A stretch of 24,142 bases of DNA from Chara braunii. Taxonomy: Eukaryota > Streptophyta > Charophyceae > Charales > Characeae. The stretch's first letter is position 1. Each line of letters opens with the position of its first letter. The stretch spans positions 3,274,355-3,298,496 of the forward strand of contig BFEA01000058.1 of assembly GCA_003427395.1 (NCBI GenBank). Reading direction: 5' to 3'. Below the pieces are notes generated by a model, which was given only the letters and a program-made list of their open reading frames with translations, was not told where the DNA came from and ran no database searches. Shown here piece after piece: positions 17,491-24,142 of the stretch. The position numbers and the translations under genes are program-made.

Positions 17491-19989
17491 CGCTTCTATA
17501 TCGAATGTAAAATCATGAGCAAATACCATTGTAAGGGTGTTTGCTCCGACAGTTTTTCCAGACCCCATAAAGCGACGTCCCCGTCACTAGGGAAACTAGA
17601 TGCAAACAAAAGCGTTCTGACGCGACAAGTTGTCAAAATCTGATTTCCTGGATGAAGTTGCGGTTTGAAGACCCTCACTGTCCCCCTTGGTGCGTCCATA
17701 CTACCAGGATTTTAACCTGGATCTCCCACATATCCAAAAAAATGATAACACCAAAGAAAGATTATTCCATATAAACCCGAGTGGGGATACTAGATCCGTA
17801 CTACAGTCGCGGAGGTCACCAAGGAAGACAATGATAGCTCCTCCCCCCAACTTTATACTTTATTTACCAGGATTTCGTTGGGTTTCCGAGGAGTTAGGAA
17901 ACAAAATTGAATCCCACCCTTTGGACGCGGGACTTAACCTAAGTCAGATTTTACCGTCCCACCCGAAGTCTAATGCGAGGGGATTGGGGACCTCGATTTC
18001 AACCCACCACAACCGGTTGATCAGACCAGAACTACGGCCCACCACGTTGTTATTTTAGCGATGGTTCCCGTATTGGTTACGCAATATCGGGTAGAATTCT
18101 CCTATCATTCTAGACTTGACTCTTGATCCCTCCGATATCTACCTGAATCAATTTCATCATTAAGGAGGTCCCCTTTCAGGTTTCAATTCTAGGCCGTAAT
18201 CGGAAGGCCCGTTGCCTGGTTATACTTGGTCAGCAGCCCACGCTGGGAGTTACGTCCCAACGATGCCAATTTTCCACCATAGGCTTGGTAATTTCAAGTC
18301 CCTCTAACTGACCGCCTAAAGTGAATGAACGATGATGATTTCAAATATATATAAAAACAATTTGACCAAAGAATCTCATTCCCTCATCAATTTGAATGAA
18401 TGAACCTCTTTGAAAATATATATGAAAATTTTTCACCAATAAGAATGATATATCATGATTGTCATATTGTCACTGAACAAGGGGCATCGTCAGAGCCACT
18501 TAGGGGTCGTGTCTCCCAGACCTCGATTATAGGCTGGACAGACACACGTCTCGCGGATCTTCAACCAACAGGAAAGTCAACCAAATATCCATAAAAAACG
18601 TATAAAAGTATTGTTTGACTCCTTGTCTTGTCAGAAGGCAGAAAAACACATCCATTCCATAACATATATTTCCCTAACTTGTAGGGTTTTTCAGATGTAT
18701 CAAAATTTTAACTTTCTCATACCCCATTTTTAAGGATCTTTTTAAAAAAATAACCATACAAGACAAAGCATGGAAACAACTGACCAACAATGTCATAACA
18801 CTTTCTGACTGTACATGTCACATTTCATTCTATCTTTCTTGAACACTTAGGCGCTTTTCTGAGCATCCTAGTTCAGGGTTTGATAGCGCAATTCACACAC
18901 ATATCCAAGATATACATTTCATCAATCAAGACCAGACACTAGACCAACTCAATTATGAAAGTGAAAGTGTTTCTTGTTGGCATACCCCATAGATAGAAAT
19001 CATATACGACTCAGGAGAAAAATTAGTCGAATCTATAATGTCGAGCCAAAAACAATTCTGAAACTCGAGTCACATGTCTCTCTTACCCTCTATTGTTAAG
19101 ATACACATGCTGAGTAAGAAAAGTATAAGAGAGACAATAGAATCTCATGACACCTCGTATATCGGAGTACATACTCTATGACATTTCATTTATCCTATTT
19201 ACTGAAGTATATCATTGCATCTAAGTGGGGAATAAATAACAAACATATCGCAGATCTCACCTCGCACTCGACTATTAGAGTATAATATTTATTCCGAAGA
19301 AAAGAAAATGTGAGAGTCCTATTATAGAACTCAGAAGAAAGAATCAAAGAGTCGCCCATCCACCAGTTAGACGCAAATATTTCCTAATTCCTCAATGTTA
19401 AGCCCTAACTACTTAAATAACTGAAATCCAAACCCTTCTTTGGCCTGCTTCAGCTGCCCCTGGGCCTTGTTCAGACAGACAAGTGTCCAGCAAAACACCT
19501 CTCATAACAAAACCCCTCCGTCCGATAATATTTTTCCTGAAAGACAGTTTTTAAAACATCCCTTTTTAACATTGCTCATTTTCAAGGTCTAAGACCATTC
19601 AAAAGTCGGTGATAATATACTGCGATAATGATGCACTCACAATTTTTGGATATTGAATGTCATAAATCATCATACTGACTTGTTGCCCATAGTAATGATA
19701 TACTGTCATAGTGATAACAATATTTTTAATAGTTAAACAAATAGTATTAGCAGGAGAAATGACAAATTTAACTTATATATGTGTGCATGGTGATGGCGAA
19801 AAACTTATAGTAACTTTTACGATAGACAACAGTTATGCTGTGGTCAATAAGTCTCTCAACAATGAATGTTTTTAAGATATAAAAATGAAAGTACTACATT
19901 CTACTCCCCAGACTTTGACAGGAGTATATTGTGTCAAGGGCGCAGTGTAATCCCCAAAAAGGTTAACATTTTAAACTCCTGAGCCCCGC
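17491..19989. other. Unrecognised non-coding stretch
   Basis: About 2.5 kb, AT-rich from 18300 on. The 123-codon open frame at 17687-18058 has no recognisable domain. I see no RNA gene, repeat array or transposon end here. Confidence 0.5.
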
Positions 19990-21461
19990 TCAAGGATCAA
20001 GCCTCACTGCTTCACCCTCCGATTCCAATATTCCTTTCTTGCAGACCCTTGTTCATTAGTAGACAACCCCACCATACACGTTCCAAGATCCATATCCCAT
20101 CTCGTGCCGATGAACCCACTTGACACAAAGATAGCTGGGGCATCACCCCCTGCTTCCTTGCGGCGGGTAGTAGTCGCCTCCTTCACAGACCATAGTCTGA
20201 CAAGACTCAAATACTTTCCTCCTTCTTAATAACAATGTAGTCACCTCTCCTCAAATGGTTAGGTGACAACACCCCACTATGGACCGGGAACATAGTTACG
20301 ACACGGGTCTCACTACTACTTTTAGAAGAGGAATTTATAGCTCCTTCAAGCCATCTTTCAGGGAAGGGATAACTTTAGGATTGCAACTTCCCCCACGAGT
20401 AGACTCTACACATTGACCACTTCTCGAGAGAATCTCTTCTCCCAAGAAGTTGGTCACTCCATTCACCTCCGAACCCGCGTCGAACGTGGATTCTGCGTAG
20501 CACTTCTACTCTTTATAGGTAGAGTAATCCAATCATATAGGTTCAAATGAATAAACATAAACAGATAGTCATGATTGATTAGTTCATAAGGATGGATTAA
20601 GGCGTACAGTTTAAAACAAGAAAACTCGGACCGGTAACTCGGCGAGCAACCATGAATAAAAATGCATCAGATAGATAGTCTCATATGAATAGCATTAAAT
20701 ACGCCTGACTCAAATAAACTTGGCATGGATGAATAAATTTACATAGATAAGCTTAATGAATGGTCTTAAAATGAAGAAATTTTAGCGCTTAGATTCAGGC
20801 AGATGATCTTGGCGTAAATGAGTTTTAACAGACAGACAGATAGCCTCATACCTGAATCTTGTCAGCAAGTTAAACATAAACCGGATGATTCAATACCAAA
20901 CTTCTCACTACCTTACTGACCGTACTGAAGATCAGGAGCCTTTGACTGTCCCTTATAGACGAAATCGACCTCTAAATTTCTCCCACAGAAGGACTCGGCT
21001 TACATTGACTCTTTCCTAACACTGGATTTTTATTGAGAACCCACAACAAATGAGGACCCCTACCGACTCTACCTATATTTAGACCCCCTTGTATCCCTAG
21101 GTCTGTCTTCCACTCATTGGCATGTTACTAGAACTCTCATATCATTCTCTTGCTATGGCCGATTGATTGGTACCTTTACTTATGAAGAGAAATTTGTGCC
21201 TATTCAAGACGAAAACCCATAGGAATCGCCTCACACCTATCTAAATCACTTATCCCTAAGGAGGTGCCAACACCTTTCCTCAACTCCCCTTTTTCTTCCC
21301 AGACGGATACCCCCTTCGTTATGGGTATTGTTACTGACAAGGGAAGAAGTATAGAAATCATCGCGACCTGTGCCCCCTTGAGGGTGTTTTGTCCGATGAC
21401 CTAGACAGGTACCAAATCATTACTTATCCTGGTCAAACTTCATGTTGACGGGACGACATCT
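19990..21461. other. Unrecognised non-coding stretch with an LTR-type motif
   Basis: TGACCACTTCT (20414-20424) faces AGAAGTTGGTCA (20445-20456) as an 11-bp stem with one bulge, enclosing AGAGA/TCTCT. CCTAAGGAGGTGCCAACACC at 21255-21274 contains AGGTG/CACCT around CCAA. I recall similar GGTGCCAACACC motifs in plant LTR-retrotransposon DNA, unverified. No protein is seen. Confidence 0.4.
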
Positions 21462-21965
21462 TTAAATAATCCCTTTGTACAATAGGTATGAAATCAGCCC
21501 GTATAATTCTATATGACATAGGAAGAATAGTGTCAAGGTGATACATAACCGATGATCCGCATTTGCAGCCTGAGACACTACGGGAGGGTCAGGCACATGC
21601 GGCGACGGCGGAAGAGCAGGTCGAGGCGGCTGAGGAAGGACAGTCAACTGCTGCAGCCGACGTGCCATAGAAGAAGAGGGAGAAGTATATCCCATTGGAT
21701 AAGTACACGGAGGCAGTTCGAACCGTGGGGGTGGAGCGCCGTAATGCTGCTCGTACTTATATGAATAATATGTCATCCTTCCAGAGGACGGTGTGCGTTC
21801 GCGCAAATCTTCCTGATGGCGGCGCAATCGCACTCATTCCCATCTCTCCTCCTCTTCCTCTTCTTCCTCCCGCTCTTCTCTTTCCTTTGTCAAATCAATA
21901 GGTCTATCTGTAGCATTTTCTTGTCGTCTACCTCTTCCTCTTCCAGTTCCTGATCCGCGCGGCAT
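21462..21965 (-). pseudogene. Broken gag-like open frame of an LTR retrotransposon (tentative)
   Basis: Read on the minus strand from ATG at 21965, the frame opens with MPRGSGTGRGRGRRQ (Arg/Gly-rich) and passes through a Glu/Arg-rich run. It meets a TGA at 21834-21836, then continues in the same frame for 123 codons to 21462 through a Pro/Ser-rich segment (about 21560-21760) and a hydrophobic end. It starts about 525 bases downstream of the primer-binding site at 22507-22491, which is where gag would lie. The basic N-terminus and Pro-rich body are compatible with a gag N-terminal region, but I see no CCHC knuckle and recognise no homologue. The frame is open upstream to 22130, so the start is a guess. 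The opposite strand at 21551-21901 is also open apart from one stop, so the coding strand is uncertain. Confidence 0.3.
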
Positions 21966-22130
21966 GGATGGAGGGATGCCGCACATTGAGAAGTTTCCTA
22001 AGCTCCTAGCTAGTACCGCGTCAATAAGGCGATAAATGGAGATAAATCCGACTGTGTAATATAGGTTATCCAAGGAACCTTCAATAAGGATTACTGAAGA
22101 TGAAAGTGTGTCAGATCGTCGTAGGGGCAA

Positions 22131-22490
22131 AATGTGTTTTCATCAGAAGGAAAAATTATAGCAACAATCTCTCAGACAGCCTTGGCAAGACTTGTCAAAT
22201 CCTATTATACCGATTGGTTCCTCCCTTATCCCTTACGAACAGACAAAGGTCCAACTACCTATCTAGGGAGTGATAAAAGAGCAGATTAAGGTTTGATAGG
22301 CAAGATACTTCAACTCATTTTAGCTCTACCTTTAAAAGGACTTTTCTCAGACCGACAAATACTTTCAGTAGTTTTCTTACTAACTAGCGGAGGATATACA
22401 ATAGTCCATCCTTTATTTGTCGTTTTGCTAAGGCTTTAATTAACCAGACCCAGGTCCATTCACATAGGACCCCGGCAGGCAACGGAAGGG
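22131..22490 (-). other. Probable untranslated leader of the minus-strand retrotransposon
   Basis: No open frame of note. By position it lies between the primer-binding site and the gag-like frame. Confidence 0.35.
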
Positions 22491-22507
22491 CCCCGGCAAC
22501 GGCGCCA
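22491..22507 (-). promoter_or_regulatory. Retrotransposon primer-binding site complementary to tRNA-Asp
   Basis: The minus strand reads TGGCGCCGTTGCCGGGG, the complement of the last 17 bases of plant tRNA-Asp(GUC) including its CCA. This is the primer site known from plant Tat/Athila Ty3/gypsy elements. It sits two bases from the LTR-like boundary at 22510, where the minus-strand LTR would end in ACA. The + strand holds only the 3' 17 bases of the tRNA, not a tRNA gene. Confidence 0.75.
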
Positions 22508-22509
22508 CC

Positions 22510-22826
22510 TGTCGCCCGCGGTAGTCCCGCACCCCGCTGGGAGCGCTTGAAACTCACGGTCGTTTCACGCATGATGTATTCCTGAAAAAGAATCGGTCAC
22601 CACTCCAACCGTGCGCGTGTGCTATACCTCTCACGACATCCCACGACAGGTCGGGGAGCCGCGAGGTACAACTTACCTCTACCCGAGGGGCTGTCACCAC
22701 CCTCAGGTAGGTGTATCCCTGTTGAGCTACCGACCCACATGCGAAGGTTTTTACATGCCTTTGTAGAGGTAGGTCGACCGAGGGCGTTTGCTCGATCATT
22801 GTAGCATAAAATGGGGTACGCGCGGT
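22510..22826 (-). repeat. LTR-like repeat, copy 3: 5' LTR of a minus-strand element
   Basis: Its left edge (TGTCGC) abuts the tRNA-Asp primer site, so on the minus strand this is a 5' LTR followed by leader and gag-like frame. About 95% identical to copy 2 over the shared part and retains the block around 22747-22790 that copy 2 lacks. The right-hand limit given is where homology with the other copies stops. The true LTR start may lie further right, because no TG terminus is evident at 22826. It may therefore be longer than shown. Confidence 0.65.
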
Positions 22827-23920
22827 GTAGGGCCAAACCCCGGTAGACTTTCGAGCCTTAGTCGACCCCATTGCGGGTCCCAGTTGGCTCGGCCCGCCCA
22901 CACTCATGCTCAGGGCGCGGGCCATTCGTCGCAGGGTCACCTGCACCTAGTGCTTTGAGATGGATGGGGGTGGGCCATTGCGCGACAGAGCTTTGACATT
23001 GGGGATATAGCTCAACCCTCACGCCGGGTGGTAGTCTCGCTAGTCGTTCCGCAACGCTGGTTTTTTTTTTTGATTCTTTGTGGTGTTCTCACGCAATTGC
23101 TCCTTCCAATGCGCAGGCAGTCCAAGGATTCTTTGAGTATTTCTCTTCTCTTGTGCGTAGGCTAAGCGTCATCCTTAGGCCACGCACCATTTCCCTAAGC
23201 ATTTTGGCTATAGGGCATCATCGGGATGCGGCGAAGCCGTCCTCCCCCTCGCCTCGACGCATCCATCGGATCTCACAATTTGCTTTGTTCCTTATTGAAG
23301 TAGGCCCCTTAGTCTTTTCGGGGTCCTCATATGCATGCACACACAACATTACATTTCCCTTGGTACGATTGCACTCTCAATCACACGTCCAAGTCTCAAG
23401 CGCAAAAAGTCATTTTCATGAGTTGGCTATATGTCAAGGGTCCCATAGCCCCTTTGTCCTTCTTCCTTTTCCCTCTTGGTGCCCAGTTCCTCTCGCCCCT
23501 ATCCCGCTCAAGGCATTTCTAGCCATCACTCACCTGCACAATCCCACACAAGCGAGAAGATCCATACAATCCCCCGTTGGAGGTCAACACATAACCCTTC
23601 CCACATGCCTATCTGTTCCAAGTTCGTTGGCTGCTCTTTGTTCCATCTTATTGCTCAATCAGTCCATTTTTTTCTCATAGTTATGTAGTCGGGGAAATGG
23701 TTGAGTCAAACTGACCTCTCTCTTAACTTATGCTTTCTCCGGATCTCGTCCTTTTCCCACTTTTTTCCAACGCCCTCTTTTTCTTTGCCTTCTTGGTGGT
23801 ATAAGGGACCGACTACCCTTCCCTTGTCCTCTCGCTCCACCAAGTGAGGTCTGATCCCTCTTTACTGTTCGCACCCTGGCAATGTAACAAGTCAGGGGAG
23901 AGTGGTTAGTCATATGCCAA
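22827..23920. other. Unrecognised stretch, possibly LTR remainder then unique DNA
   Basis: GC-rich to about 23050, then C/T-rich. The 200-codon open frame at 23078-23680 is compositionally plain, with no recognisable domain, signal or splice context, and is not called. Confidence 0.45.
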
Positions 23921-24065
23921 GCGAGGGGAAGGGAGACAGAGGGGGCAAGGCGAAGGGAGGGAGAAGGGAAGAAAGTGTGGGGGAGAGGAAGGAGAGAGAG
24001 AGAGAGGAAGAGAAGGAAAGAAGAGAAAAGAGGATAGATAGATAGACAGATAGATAGATAGATAG

Positions 24066-24142
<77 letters not shown>
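23921..24142. repeat. Purine-rich tract with (GATA)n and (GA)n, running off the window
   Basis: AG-rich from about 23921, (GATA)n with one GACA at about 24033-24066, then pure (GA)n from 24069 to the last base. The repeat is cut by the window edge. Confidence 0.9.

Noticed and set aside
17687-18058. 123-codon open frame
   Set aside because: Unrecognised, and I see no supporting structure. One open frame of this size in 24 kb is unremarkable.
22491-22507. tRNA-Asp gene on the + strand
   Set aside because: Only the last 17 bases match, and CCA is encoded, as expected of a primer-binding site and not of a nuclear tRNA gene. The upstream sequence does not fold as a tRNA.
23078-23680. 200-codon open frame
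   Set aside because: No recognisable domain or family, C/T-rich DNA with few stop-forming triplets, and no promoter, splice or homology support.

Overview
This window looks like repeat-dominated, gene-poor nuclear DNA from a eukaryote, most likely a land plant. The clearest plant marker is at 22491-22507: 17 bases that, on the minus strand, match the primer-binding site used by plant Ty3/gypsy (Tat/Athila-type) retrotransposons. They are complementary to the 3' end of plant tRNA-Asp, including its CCA. Long trinucleotide and dinucleotide microsatellites, a probable hAT element, a probable tRNA-derived SINE and a degenerate LSU rRNA-like fragment fit the same picture. The species cannot be named from the sequence. 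I found no intact protein-coding gene and no recognisable reverse transcriptase, integrase, transposase or host gene. The longest open frames are low-complexity or unrecognised.

Layout. 1-2080 holds one copy of an LTR-like repeat (456-793) and hairpin-rich unique DNA. 2083-2690 is a degenerate ~122-bp tandem repeat. 2991-3789 is an array of about ten hairpins that share a 19-base loop but have different stems, many of them self-complementary. 4108-6270 is mostly pyrimidine-rich unique DNA. It is followed by an LSU rRNA-like fragment (6273-6375) and LTR-like copy 2 (6603-6881). 8172-9050 is a second hairpin array with a different constant core; it grades into a ~70-bp tandem array (9051-9730). 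10314-15055 contains related ~1.7-kb units. Each has a (TAA)n tract, a leader repeat, a splice-donor-like site, a pyrimidine-rich stretch and a conserved tail. Inside this region lie an 86-bp-arm foldback (12885-13065) and a 765-bp hAT-like element inserted in a (TAA)n tract (13856-14620). 15471-15869 is polypyrimidine. 16297-16422 is a probable SINE. 16958-21460 is mostly unrecognised and palindrome-rich. 21462-22826, read on the minus strand, is the 5' end of an old LTR retrotransposon: LTR, tRNA-Asp primer site, then a broken gag-like frame. The window ends in a purine-rich (GATA)n/(GA)n tract.

No genes act together here. The unifying signal is structural. Short inverted repeats recur through the window, and in at least three separate repeat families the two arms of a stem differ between copies in ways that keep them paired. 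That pattern implies either selection on a folded nucleic acid or a mutational process that rewrites one arm from the other. It is the most promising undescribed feature of the window.
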